A DNA stretch of 64,000 bases from Solea solea. Its lineage: Eukaryota > Chordata > Actinopteri > Pleuronectiformes > Soleidae. The stretch is from NCBI RefSeq assembly GCF_958295425.1, contig NC_081135.1, positions 28,044,433 to 28,108,432 of the forward strand, given 5' to 3'. The notes under the pieces were generated by a model. That model saw only the letters and a program-made list of their open reading frames with translations, did no database searches and was not told the DNA's origin. Made by a program: the position numbers and the translations under genes. Below, piece by piece: positions 40,441-52,600 of the stretch (position 1 is the stretch's first letter; each line of letters opens with the position of its first letter).

Positions 40441-41624
40441 AGTGATAAAGAGTTTTTTTTTGTTTTTTTTTTGTTTTTTTAATTACAAGATTCATTTTGT
40501 GATGATTATAAAGGATAAACTTACTAAACCTAACTAATTTATTTACAAAAACAAACAAAATCCAGCCAAAGGAACTGAAAAAGGGGGAAAAACGGCAATT
40601 AAAAAAAACGTGTCAAAGGAACAAAAAATACCAGAAGCAAGAGTCTCGGTGAATCACGGAAATAGGATCGTTACCACACGGCACAAACATGACGCACTGG
40701 TGACTGTGAATCCAGAAACCAGAGTATAAATAGCAGAAGAAACGAGGAGATGAGTTGCAGGTGAGTGGCTCAGAAGCTCCGCCCCGCCAACCAGCCCAGC
40801 CTCCTGAAACATAAAGTAGAACACAAGGAACACAGGAAACCAAAAACTAACCAGTTAATGTCTAACCCTAACCTTAATCTAACCATAACTTAAATATTAC
40901 CCAAACTTAACCACTTAGGACCAGGTTTTGGTCCTAACTTCTGTGTTTATGCCAGAAAAAATCCTAAAAAAGGTAACAAATACACACACGTGCCTGAATA
41001 CACCACCTCATTCACTTAATTCATGCAGCCCTGCAGTGAGAGACAGAAAGAGGTGAAAGAGTCTCACAGTCCTCCCAGACTGTTAAATGAAGTGCTTTTA
41101 ATACTGTGTGTATATTTGTCTCTTGGTGCAGGCAAATGTCGCTCCCACTGCTCCGAACTCTACATCTACTAATGATAAGACAACTACACTGTGCCGGGTT
41201 GACACATTCATGCACAGTAGATGGAAACATGCACACAGAACTAGAATGTATCATCATCATCATGATAATAATCATAATAATAATAATAATAATAGCATTC
41301 AGAAAGTGCAAACCTCCAACAAGGCCACTCAGTTTCAAATATACACTCTGCTTTTTTTTTACACTTTATTTCATGAAAACATCCTGCAGCCAGATTCAGA
41401 ATCAAACTCCATCCTTACACACAGACAATTGCAGCAGAAAGCTTGGAGATGGTAGTAAAGCTAACGTTCTGTGGATATTTCAAATCTCCAGAGAGGCATA
41501 GACAGTAGACCAATTCCAGTTCAATGTTTAAAAAATGTAAAATAATGAGTTGTGTTAAGCTTAGTTGAACTCACACTGATGTTATACAATGTAAATTACC
41601 ATGATTTATTATGACACACAGTGC

Positions 41625-41940
41625 TTAACACATTTATTAGACCACCTGTCATAAAAACGAGACAAGGTAAAAAACAAGCAAATCAAGCATAACATGTTCA
41701 GGAATGCAAGTAAATAACTATAATTTTACATCTTAATGAATAAATAATAATGTGCTTTACTATTTTTACAGTTTTTATTTTGTAAAACAGTACATTTGGA
41801 AATTAATAACAATAATAGTTATATTAAAAACATCATTTAAATTAAAGAGCTTCTACATACTGGTTGGTGTATGAACTGTTATAGAAACATAAAAAATTAT
41901 TATGATCATAATTACCAATGCTGTTAATTTAGGGCAGCTG
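41625..41940 (-). repeat. Dispersed repeat, copy 2 (inverse of 8.8-9.2 kb)
   Basis: The reverse complement is colinear with 8823-9241, from 'gacaggtggtctaata' at the low-coordinate end to 'cagctgccctaaattaacag' at the high-coordinate end. Confidence 0.6.
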
Positions 41941-43156
41941 TGGCTTTGGGTGGTGGTCTAACTGTACATTTACGATATATAATAAAAAAAACCTGCACTG
42001 TCTTTATTATTATTATTATTATACAGTCCCCCAAAAACTGTAAGCTTATGTATTGCTTTTGGAGGCATTTGTGTGTCTTTTTTTGTTGGCAAATAATGCT
42101 TGAGAAAGTCAGTAAAAGGAGGAGGAAATGTCCCAGATAAACCCAGGATGTTGACACAGGATGTGTGCTCCTGCAAACACGTGCAAAAAAATCTGGGGTT
42201 TCACTTTCATGTTTACAAACTGGCCTTTGGCTTCCCTCCCAACGGAAAGCCTGCGGCGGCTGCATGAGGTGACACACCAATCACTAAATCTGTTCACTGC
42301 CTTTTCCCCTCCCATGGCTATGTAGCACATGGAGGAGGGATCTGCCTCTGAATCATCTCTCCCGAGTGTCTGATATGTTTGTGTGCCAGTGTTGGGATTT
42401 GACTGTCTTCTTAGAGCTAAAGCTCTGCTTGTAAAACCTTTTGAGATCCTTTGACATTGGAAGGGAAGTCTTTTCCATTTGTTGGAACCTTGCACCTTTT
42501 TCCCTAGTAAGACCACAACCTCATTTTTTTTTATAATTTTACACATTCAAACAGACTCAGATATTTGTGCATCAGTTTGCGCAGTCCACACAGATTTCTT
42601 CAGCATGGTTTTTATTCAAGACTGGACACACTGTAGCCTGCAGCTCAGGCTGAGACTCTGAACTTTGAGTGAGTCCATCCTTGACTGTCTGCCTCGCAGA
42701 CGAAGGAGTCTTCTGAGGAAATGCCCTGAAACAGGCAGCTCGAACTGAGAGAGAAGAAAAGGACAACATTGCTTCACGCAAAATTGCCCGTGACACAATC
42801 CAGAAAATTCCCTTTCTTCGCAATATGACACGTACCCTTCCGTCTCCCCTTGGTGGCAGTTGATTAGAAACAGAAAGGAAAGGGGGGGGGGGGGGGTTAA
42901 AAAAATATCCAGAATCATCCTTCTCACAAAGAATAAAAACATACACGCACACCGGAAGATCCTGCAGAGTTCTTGTCAGCCTGGATTAATACAAAAAAGA
43001 CAACTTGGGCTTTGCAAGCAGACAGTGGTTGTCACGTAAGACAAGGTGACTGTCGGTTGAGGCTATTTCGATGCTGTTCACATGTTATTACATCACACAC
43101 CTTCCTGTCACGTCCTGCTCTCAGCATGTTTCATGTATACGGGTACATATGTCATC

Positions 43157-43188
<32 letters not shown>

Positions 43189-44299
43189 AGACGACTGTCT
43201 CCCTAATGATCCATCATCAAAAACAATCATTCCACAGTCCTTCATGAGAGGTGATTTCCTTTGAAACAACAGCAGGCCCACTCACCCCGGCGTCCCCAAA
43301 CCTCTCAGGCTGCAGGAAGAGAAAACACACACATGTGAGCACACGTGTCCTCAAGGCTTGCATTAACAGCATTTACATACAGTCATTAGTGATAATGACA
43401 CGGTGTCTTCTTCACGTTGGCCGCTTATTTAATTGTCTTCAAAGCAGACTTAATAAGTGGGGGGCCGCTGCCTGTCAGCGCCGCCCGGGTCCAGCTTGAC
43501 CTTAACTATTTGAAAGTGAAGAAGGCACACACTAATTCTAATGATTTCCCTGCCAAGAGGAAAAAAAGAGGAGCCACTGCGAATCGCCCACAACTGTCTT
43601 TAACAGAAATTATTGTAATTTCGTTGAAAGGAAGTTTGGGGAGAATTTGGTTGGCCTACTTAAAGTGCCAGAGACAATATAGCCTCTCCTCAAACACAAT
43701 CCATCACGGCAGATTTGTGATGTAGCGATGAGAACATAACCTTTACATTGAGAATGAAATATTTCACAATGCTCTGATTTTTGTCTGCCTTTTTTCCAAG
43801 GCAGTCGTTCAGCGTCGTGGTGTAGTCTACATCTTCAGCAGTCAGATAAATGTTGCGTCCTGGTCTGGGATGGGTTTTTTTTTCCTTTTGAGTTATGATA
43901 TCCATGTGCTTTATCTTTGGCTTTTCAGCTCTTGTTCCACTTCAGTCAACTACTTTTTTCTTCTTCTACATCTAGCATTTTGCTTAATAAAGTAAATACT
44001 AAGCACTTACTTAGATCCTCAGATTCGTTTTAATGTGGTAAAAACTCTCCATTACAAGTGAGGAAAAAAAAAAACGATTGAAGAAAAAGAACAGAAGCAT
44101 TAGCCACAGATACACTTAGTGCTTAATGTGTAAAATACCTCTATTGTATACTTTATGTAACTTTGTCATTAAAATAAATGAATATAGAAGAGATGAAAAC
44201 ACACAGATGTACAAAGACAACTTGTATTTTATTTTTAAACAAATCTCTAATTCAAATCTTAGGCCTAAAATGAAATCTTAAGAAACAAGCTTCAGAAAA

Positions 44300-44627
44300 T
44301 GAGCTCCAACTATCGTCAACTATTTTGATAATCGATTCATCTGCTTGAAGCTTTTTTCATCATTAAAGCAAGATTTCTGATTGTTTCAGCTTCTCAAGTG
44401 TGAATATTTTCTTCATTTCTTTGCTCCGTGTAACAAAGAAATCATTAAATCTGAATCATTTTGGTTTGTGGACAAAACAAGACATTCGAGAACATCATCA
44501 TTTCCAGGTTTGACGAACACCGATCAACGTTTTTTTAACGTTTTCTGACATTTAATGGACCAAGCGATTAATCGGAAAATAATCAACAGATTAATCTATT
44601 ATGAACATAATCGTTAGTTGCAGCTCT
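44300..44627. mobile_element. MITE-like repeat, copy 2
   Basis: Starts gagctccaactatcgt and ends aatcgttagttgcagctc, imperfect terminal inverted repeats of about 18 bp. The interior is colinear with 21776-22088. Confidence 0.6.
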
Positions 44628-46639
44628 AAGTCCAACCAGACACTATAATGTATGTTTAATTTAATCTTAACCCCCCCCCCATATTCTACTGATATTAAGG
44701 TATCAAGTGTTCCAAAAATAGAGTAAAGTACGGTATTGAGTGAATGCACTATGACCAAAATTGTAAAACAAAAGGTAAAGCTCCATGTACTTTCCATACC
44801 AGTCAGTTGATAACTGAGTTAATTTGTTCAAACCTGACATAAATCTTCACATGTGACACATTCATTTAGTGTTTACCTTGAATTAATATCCAAATTTATG
44901 TTGATTTTACCACTTGGACTGATTTCGTGATTGCCAAGAGTCGTCTCCTCACAGAGGTGTCCTTTAAAGGTAGTTTTTTATTCCCCAAAGGGTGGAAAAG
45001 AGGCATTCATGCAGAATGAAAACAGCTTTGCACTTAAAATATTAAAGCGATAAATTATTTGAACCGTCTCACACACACACACTTCGAGGCATTCAACTGA
45101 ACTTTCTGCAAATGTTTTGCTTTAGGATCAGGTTGATAAATCGATGTTGTGCTCGGCTCTCATGCTCTCTGGATTTGATGTCACATAGGTAAATAAATGT
45201 TTCCAGTGATGTACATTATTTAGTGAGTGTGACGAAATCCACTCACAACTGCTCTCCAAAAACACAAAGGTGGAAGCCAGCGCCATATATGTTATACTGT
45301 ATATAATATGATTAAAAATGTATTATTAAGACATTTGATTCTTTATGCCCACTGACATGGAAAAAATGGCATATTGGAAGTCACGTGAAGATGTGAAGTG
45401 ACCCTCATTTATGTGAGAAAAACAGGAAATTATACTTAGATGCTGAAGCTTTTTTGTTGCATCCTGCATTTTTAATTTATTACGGGACATTTTTTCAAAC
45501 TTTGGTGGAACACTTGAGTTGTTGTTCTCATCACGTCAGCTTGGAAACACGTTCTTTGCACAAATCTGTTGAACACTAATCACACAATTACTGGTGAGTT
45601 AGTTTTGCAAAGGAAAAAAAGCCAGGGCGTCCAGCAGAGGTCCAATCAGACTAATTACCACAGCAGCGCGACTAATCTCTAATATGAGTAAACTGGTGTG
45701 ATGGACGACTAAAGAGGTCCCAGAGGAGAATCTAACATCCACCATTCAGCCGGCACTCACTTCCTCTGAGCATCGCTGCAGACGAGGGGCTCCACTAACA
45801 TGATTTTAAAGCCTATCCCGGGAAATGATGTCTCCAGCCAGTGTGTCATCCCTGTGTTGCTTCCATCATGTGTGACCTCTTTGGCATTAGTTAATGAGAT
45901 AGTCAGTGAGCTGAAGGGAGCAATATGCTGGATCTACAGAGAGGGGATAATATGGCACATCAAGCAGCCAAACAGCAGCAACGAGTCTCCTCCATCATGC
46001 AGTAATTCATCCTCGACAGCCCAGTGATGGATGGCTGCAGAAGATCTTGTTTTTCAAGGTCAACTAGTTAGAAAAAAAGGGTCAGATTGGCAATTTAAAA
46101 AAAAAAGGGGGGGGTTGCGTTTGTGTCATTTTAAGCTCCAGTGCAGACAAAACAAATTCTACGGAATAAACAAAACACTGCTACAAATGTGAACTCTTTA
46201 TCAACAGCTTTATGTGTGAAAGACTTGTGTTGGTCAGCTCACTTTAAATAGAAGATACAAGTTCAGAGAAATAATAGATTATAATATATTCACATATAAA
46301 ACAGGATTTTAAACATCAGAGATGCAAGTCACAAGTCTCTGTCAGAGATTTCTTCCCGTTAAATGGGAGGGTTTTTTTTCTCTCCACTGATGCCTAGTGC
46401 TTGCTAATTGTGTGAATTGTTGGGTCTCTCTGCTCTCTATAATATTGTAAAGGTTTTTAATTTGAATTGATTTGAATTTCAGATCATTTTAATCCAAGTC
46501 TCAAGCAAGTCCCCCAACTATACTGTACTGAGCATTGTAGGTTGTGGTGGGCTGTTCTGGTTGAGTTATTTATTTAATAGTCTTATGGTCAGGTGGAAGA
46601 AACTGTCCGAGTCTAAACATCAGTGTATGTATGTGATTT

Positions 46640-46811
46640 TTGTAGGAAAACAGGCGCGACAAGGACGCAGGCGAGGATGGATGGACGACTTTATATTGGA
46701 ACGTGTCCTGTGTAGACGCACCCACGCCTTTTAGTTGCTCGTCGCGCCTCCTCCTCTCCATGTTCACTCTCCAGTCTCCTTCTCCACGTCCTGACCCTGG
46801 TCGTGACGGAG
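46640..46811 (+). promoter_or_regulatory. dhrsx: dhrsx promoter / 5' UTR region
   Basis: GC-richer sequence directly upstream of the start codon. A TATA-like TTTATATT lies at 46689-46696 and overlaps a reverse CCAAT (ATTGG, 46694-46698). The transcription start is not determined. Confidence 0.3.
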
Positions 46812-46914
46812 ATGTTTGCTTTCTGGTCTCATCTTCTGCCAGTTATCAAGCTTTACCTGCTTGGTTTGAAGGTTTTGTTGACTCAGCTGTTCAGCAGACC
46901 TTTCAGGTTACCAG
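46812..46914 (+). CDS. dhrsx: dhrsx coding exon 1 (membrane anchor)
   Basis: 103 nt, phase 0 to 1, [20 protein letters not shown] and on to FRLP. Donor CCAG/GTCGGT. An earlier GT (TTCAG/GTTACC) gives the wrong phase. The exon is placed by its membrane anchor, phase and resemblance to the DHRSX N-terminus. Confidence 0.8.
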
Positions 46915-49592
46915 GTCGGTTCATCTCGCAATAAGTTGTTATTCACTATGCCGTGAACGTTCACCCAGTGTACATGTGCTGTACTGTGTCCCAGTTACTC
47001 TGACAGTGACAGTGTGTGCTGACAGTAATCCACGCTAATACGATGGCGTTACACGTTATAACGTGCTAGTCTTTACATCGCTATGAGGTGTTGCGTATGT
47101 AAACAGATGCATACGCTAAGCTAGCCATGTTAGCTACATGAAGTGAAAGCTTAAGTGGTGAAAGCGACACATGTATGATGTCTCATATATGCCGAATTCA
47201 CCAGAAGAACTTGACAGTTTAGTCCAACCTTAAGTTTACCTTTGAAAGGCTCCTTGTATGTTTACGGCTTCACGTGGGTTTAAATTTCCACTTTTGTGGA
47301 AGGAATTTCGGACTGGTCGATGAAGACGCTTGATTGACAACACTGTGCACCAATGAAATATAAGTAGCTGAAAGAAAAGTGCAGAAATAGTTCCTGTTCC
47401 CGTTTATTATTAATCACCGTTGAACCAGAGGTGAGAGATATTGGCAATTATGAACAATTGATCATCTAACTGATGAAAAGTAGTCTGTCAAATACTGTGG
47501 GACATACCACTTTTTTGTGTCCTCTACCAATATCACAAACTTGACATTAGTCCGATACAGTCATTTCACACCATTTATGAACTATAAAGCTGTTAACAAC
47601 ACATTTGTGCCGAGTCATTTCAAAGACAAAAGAAAAATGTACTTCTATAATTTAGAGGCACTAAAGCAATGCTTTGAACTCAAAAGAAAGTTGTCGTATA
47701 GTAGCCATAAAATCCTAAATAGAGATTTACAGATTTTCTAACAGTCTAAGTAAAATAAAAAACAAAGTGGCCCATCTCAAAGCACCTTCCTTATCAAATG
47801 ACATTCTTCCTGATATCTCTGTATCCTCTTCTGCCTCTGCCAGTGATGCCCAGACAAGATGGCAAGGTTGCCATAGTGACAGGAGGTGGCAGTGGAATCG
47901 GCTATGAGGTAGTCCGCCACATGGCCAGGCTGGGGGTGCATGTTATTATAGGTACAGTATAATGCACCACACAAGTGACACGCACGCACGCACGCCATCG
48001 CCATCTGTTTTCAGTGCAAAAACAACGATTGCTTCACAATTAATAAATATGGAATTTAACAACAATTAAAGGAATAAAACATTGTACTACAAGATAAAAT
48101 AAACAAAATTAAAGTGAAACACTAATTATTTATAACTTAAAAAAATCACACAAATTATCGTCACAAAAAGGGAAGCTGTGTATACGTGAGAACTGCCAGA
48201 CCACAGCAGCAGATGACGTGAATCATCAATAGAGCACAAGCAGAGGTAAAACTGGTGGTACATTAACCTTAGAAATGATAGTGAAGTGCACCAGTCACGG
48301 CTAAATGGGCATAAATGAGTTTTCAACTGGATGATCAGCAAGTGAAAAGATTGTATCAAGCTGTTAAGAGAAGGTGACGTCGCCAGCGTGTGTCATTTAA
48401 TCATGGTCTGTCAATGTGAGAACAAGACAGGTGTTACAGTTCCGGGCTTGGTATTACTTTAACGTAAGACAATCATTTCCCTAATAATCGATTTTTTTCT
48501 CCTTAAAAAACATTTGGCTTCAGATAAGTGCAGATGCAATCAAGGTCTTTTGGAAGTCGAAGTGGCATATCTTAATCCAGGCAATTAAACTAACAACCCT
48601 GCTTATATTTTAAAAGGGAAAAGTCTTTTAAAATTCTTTTTGTGAATCGGTTGAAGATCTCAGAGAGCAAATTCATGTTTTTTTCATTCTTTCTTTTCAC
48701 TGTGTCCTCATCAAGGGATTTGTCCAGTTGGTATAATTGAATGGGGATGGAGCCGTGTTGGCTGTTTTGTTACGGAGAGGACAAAAGGCTGCAGATGTCT
48801 TAAAATAAACTAATGTGCATTGCGCACATTGTGTACAAAATATTAATGATGTTGCCTGTGTAAAAATGTGACACCGTTCACCAGTTCAGCCTTCAGACTG
48901 ATCTGTTTCAAGGGTTTTGAATAACACCCAAAACTGTTTGTTTTCATCATTACTAACAAGTGATGCTGCACCATGAGATGACATAAAGATGGCAAATTTA
49001 GGATCATGAGAGGCTTTTTGTTCTGGTGTTTTTTATCACAGTGTTAGTAATTATACCACAATGTTTACTGTTAAAAGAAATATAAAACAAGTAAAGTCTT
49101 GAATGCCTAATTTCCTTTATAAGACGTAGCTTTTTTTACACCACAAACACACAAATGAGTTGGGCTTTTGGGAATCCACTATACGTGCAGTGCACTACTG
49201 CAGCAAGATGCCATGGTGCACAGAACAGCTATATGTGTCCATGCAGCTTGGATTCCAGGGTGAGACTGAATTGTCCATTCAGTCCACGCGCTTCAAAACT
49301 TTGAAGACAACTCTGCTTTATCCGTGCCGAGTGTACACAGCAGAGTCTGTGTCTACAGGGTATCCTTGGAGATGGTTGGAGCTGAGAATAAATGAGGCTT
49401 GAGTGCTATATACTGTATGATGACACACACAAAATCCATATGTGACAAAGCTTGAGTGTCTGTTGTGGGACCCTGGGCCATCACATGTGCACGGAGGCTG
49501 ATGCCACAGGAATCAAGTGTATCTTCATGTCAGATTACCCTCCACTTCTCTTGAGATCATTCATTGAGTGAGAATACTTGTGATAAAAGGGA

Positions 49593-49625
<33 letters not shown>

Positions 49626-52600
49626 ATGTTATTATGGAGTGGATGCATATTTCAGGTTGAGTGTGCGTGGTGCTTGTGTGGTGTGAGCCTGTGCTCTGTC
49701 AAATACCTGAGTGGGATATTAACGGGTGTGTAATTGGGCTTTAAGTCTTTTTGAGCAGGTTTTAAACACAGGGGGCTCCACAGAAGGCACAACATCAAAC
49801 GTACAAAAACAAACATTTGAAATCCCAGGTCTTTGGCCGGATTAGACTGAACTGTTACAGAATAAGAAACTGAGAAACCTCTAAGTTATGTTAGACAGAT
49901 GTCTCACATTTTGACACATTTACAAGGAGGGTTTTAATCGTGCCACAAACTAATAAGAGTGTAAGCTTTATTTACTTTGAAAGTCATATGTGCTTACATC
50001 TAAAAAGGTGGATTTACCATTTGAGAAGAAAGAGATTTCTCTTTGAATAGTTTGAATTTGTTTGTGTATACTAGCTTGTAAATATGTCTGATTTAAGGTC
50101 TAAGTTCAGGCTTTTTCGGTTTGTTTTAAGTGCAATATAATCAAGGTAAATGTTGAAAAAGGTGACAGATTGCACTTTTAGTGGGAGTTATATAATACAA
50201 CAACAGCCACACACTGTAACAGTACGTACCATCTTAACATCTTAGTGTCATTGTGACCTTACATCTCACCTTTGTGCTTTGTCCTGTTCTTGCAAAGAGA
50301 GGGAATCAGCATTCATTCATTCAATCATTCACTCATTCATTCAGTCATCTCCACATGAGGGTCGCTGGTGCCAATCCCAGCTGACATAGGCTGAAAGGCC
50401 GCCAGTCCATCACAGGGCCATAAATCAGCATATTTTACAAAAAAGTTGCACTTAATTATGCTTTGCTGAGTTCATCAATTTTTTTGAGTGGGAGAAAATT
50501 GTGAAATAATTAGGTTATATTGTCAGCACTCGGCCCAAAATATTTAGTAGGCAAATGATCTCCTCTGGGCATATTTTTTAATCACTGGCTATTTTAAGGG
50601 AGGACTTTGACCAGAAGCAATTGTGCAGAAATGTGTAGAATATGCAGCATTCACAATGACAATGAAGAACAGCTGTTTATATAAAAGCCTGCATTTGTGT
50701 CGGATCAATGTGTGTCTGTTAACTTTGTAACATGGCGTCCTGAGGATCCACATCTTTCGAGCCTGAACCACAATGCATCACTGCAAATTATGCCGTGCCC
50801 TTGAAAAGGGCCCGCATGATAATCCAAGATTAGTGTTTCTGTTGGTGCGTTTGTGTGCAGAGAGTAAAAGAGTGTGTGCACGAAGGCCGTTTCTATGTCG
50901 GAAGAGAGTTTACACGCGTGTGTGTATATTCACTGTGTGTGTGTGTGTGTGCGTATGTAATGTGGCAAATCCCTGCATTTAAGAAGCGAAAACCTGCTAA
51001 TGTTCAAATCATGTCTTGTCGATTGAGCGAATCAAGTGAAGGGCTGCAAATTGAACATGAGCTCTGCCTTTTCCTCCTCCTTTTTTTCTCTACAGTTGTA
51101 TTTTTACTTTCATGTCTTAATAAAATCATATTTCAAATTTCTTAAAGCCAAAATGTGTCAAATTACCATTTTAGATTAAAAATTGTCCTCACCTCTACAC
51201 ATCTTATTCTCTACAGACTGAAGAAAACATCGCTGTTTCTCACAGATCTGCACAAATATCACCCAGTAATCTGTTATTAAAATAAAACAAAAAATTATGT
51301 AAAAAAAACCCCAGCCATATTTATATAAAATCGTTCAGCCCTAATTACAATAGAAAATACCTATACTGCATCAGTTGTAGAAGTAATAATAACACTTTCT
51401 GTTTCCGGAACACATTCATTAAGTTAACCCCCCCCCCCCCCCCCCCCCCCACCAAATATTAGATACCGTCGGGATGTTTCCATTTCTTTGGAGAATTAAT
51501 AGAACACATGAGTGACAAAAAAGGATAACACTATTATGTTCTGAAAGCCTCTAAGGGCTTGTCAGACATTTTATTAATCTACTTGCGTGTGTGTGTGTGT
51601 GTGTGTCTTCCATCAGGTGGGAGGGATGAGCAGGAGGGCCTGGTAGCCGTCAGAAGGATCTGTGAAGAGTACAAAGAGGCCAGAGGTAACATTGCGAACA
51701 TCTCTATGAACACCGTCGGTACACAACCGCACACACAGACACACGAATGCTTGTGTACACGTGCATTTGTTTTGGTGTGCCACTGTTTGAAGATAAAGGG
51801 CAGAGCTCCAGCAGCAGTGTGTCCCCCAGGCTTGTTTTTACAGCCTTTACCAGGCACGCGCATACACACACATAATTGCACACTTGCAGGTATATATACA
51901 CACAAACACACAGGCAGAGATTCCTTTGCCGTTACACAGGAATGAGGGTTGATGTTCGGCGAGAGGAGAGACATCGACATGGAAGGAGAACATGAAATAT
52001 GTGCAAATATAGGAAAAGGAAGAGAAGGGGAACGGGAAATAGAGGTGTGTGCGGTAAAGTGATGGAGATGAGAAAAGACAAATGGTAGCAGCTAAGAGAT
52101 ATATTACCACCCACTGCCTAACCCTTACAGAGTCCTATGTTGAGATATTGATCCAGTTGATCTTCACGGCACCATAAATTCCAATGTGGCTAATATCCTT
52201 TTCTGCAACAAACTGCCTCATGTTTAATCTACCTTGCAGAACGAATCAATGGCTTTTAATTTCCAATCAAGAATCAGCGATACGTTAAAAATTCTAAATT
52301 TTACACAGGTCTCAAACATGGGTGTTTTTTCCTGCCTGCTCGAGGCAGCAATCTTGGAAATAAATCACCTGGATTGGAAAGCAGATTGTCAGGAGATGCA
52401 ACGCGTCTATAAACTAAAAGAAAAAAGGTCTTGGTAATTAAATATGCTGTGAGGAATTCTTGTGATGCATAGTTTTTTTATCGACAAAGTACTGAAAAAT
52501 GTGACGTGAAGGTCCAGTCTTTAAATCTCGTCAGTTTTATATGTCTACCCCAAATTCACAAATCACAGTTTGCCACAGTGGGCTTTACAAGAAAGGAAGA

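Larger units (their letters stand above)
33330..46811. other. 13.5-kb intergenic region upstream of dhrsx
   Basis: No protein-coding gene that I can support. Contents: (GT)n at about 33390-33415, (CA)n at 34088-34115 and 39396-39425, a SINE cluster at 35.46-36.45 kb, SINE 38254-38428, a nested hAT-like element at 38721-39214, repeat copies at 41625-41940 and 44300-44627, a 15-G run at 42882-42896, (GT)n at about 43160-43188, and low-repeat blocks near 43.5 and 45.6-46.0 kb that may be conserved noncoding DNA. Confidence 0.5.
47952..51616 (+). other. dhrsx intron 2
   Basis: 3.7 kb. Contains a (TC)n tract at about 49592-49622, a minus-strand SINE tail fragment at about 50338-50420, (GT)n at about 50936-50952, a 23-base C run at 51428-51450, and (GT)n just before the exon 3 acceptor. 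Confidence 0.6.

Noticed and set aside
42572..42952. Minus-strand ORFs of 108-126 codons
   Set aside because: Overlapping frames cross a poly(G) run; low-complexity Pro/Phe content and no family resemblance.
46812..46907. Earlier dhrsx exon 1 donor at TTCAG/GTTACC
   Set aside because: It ends in phase 2, whereas exon 2 needs phase 1; the donor at 46914/46915 fits.
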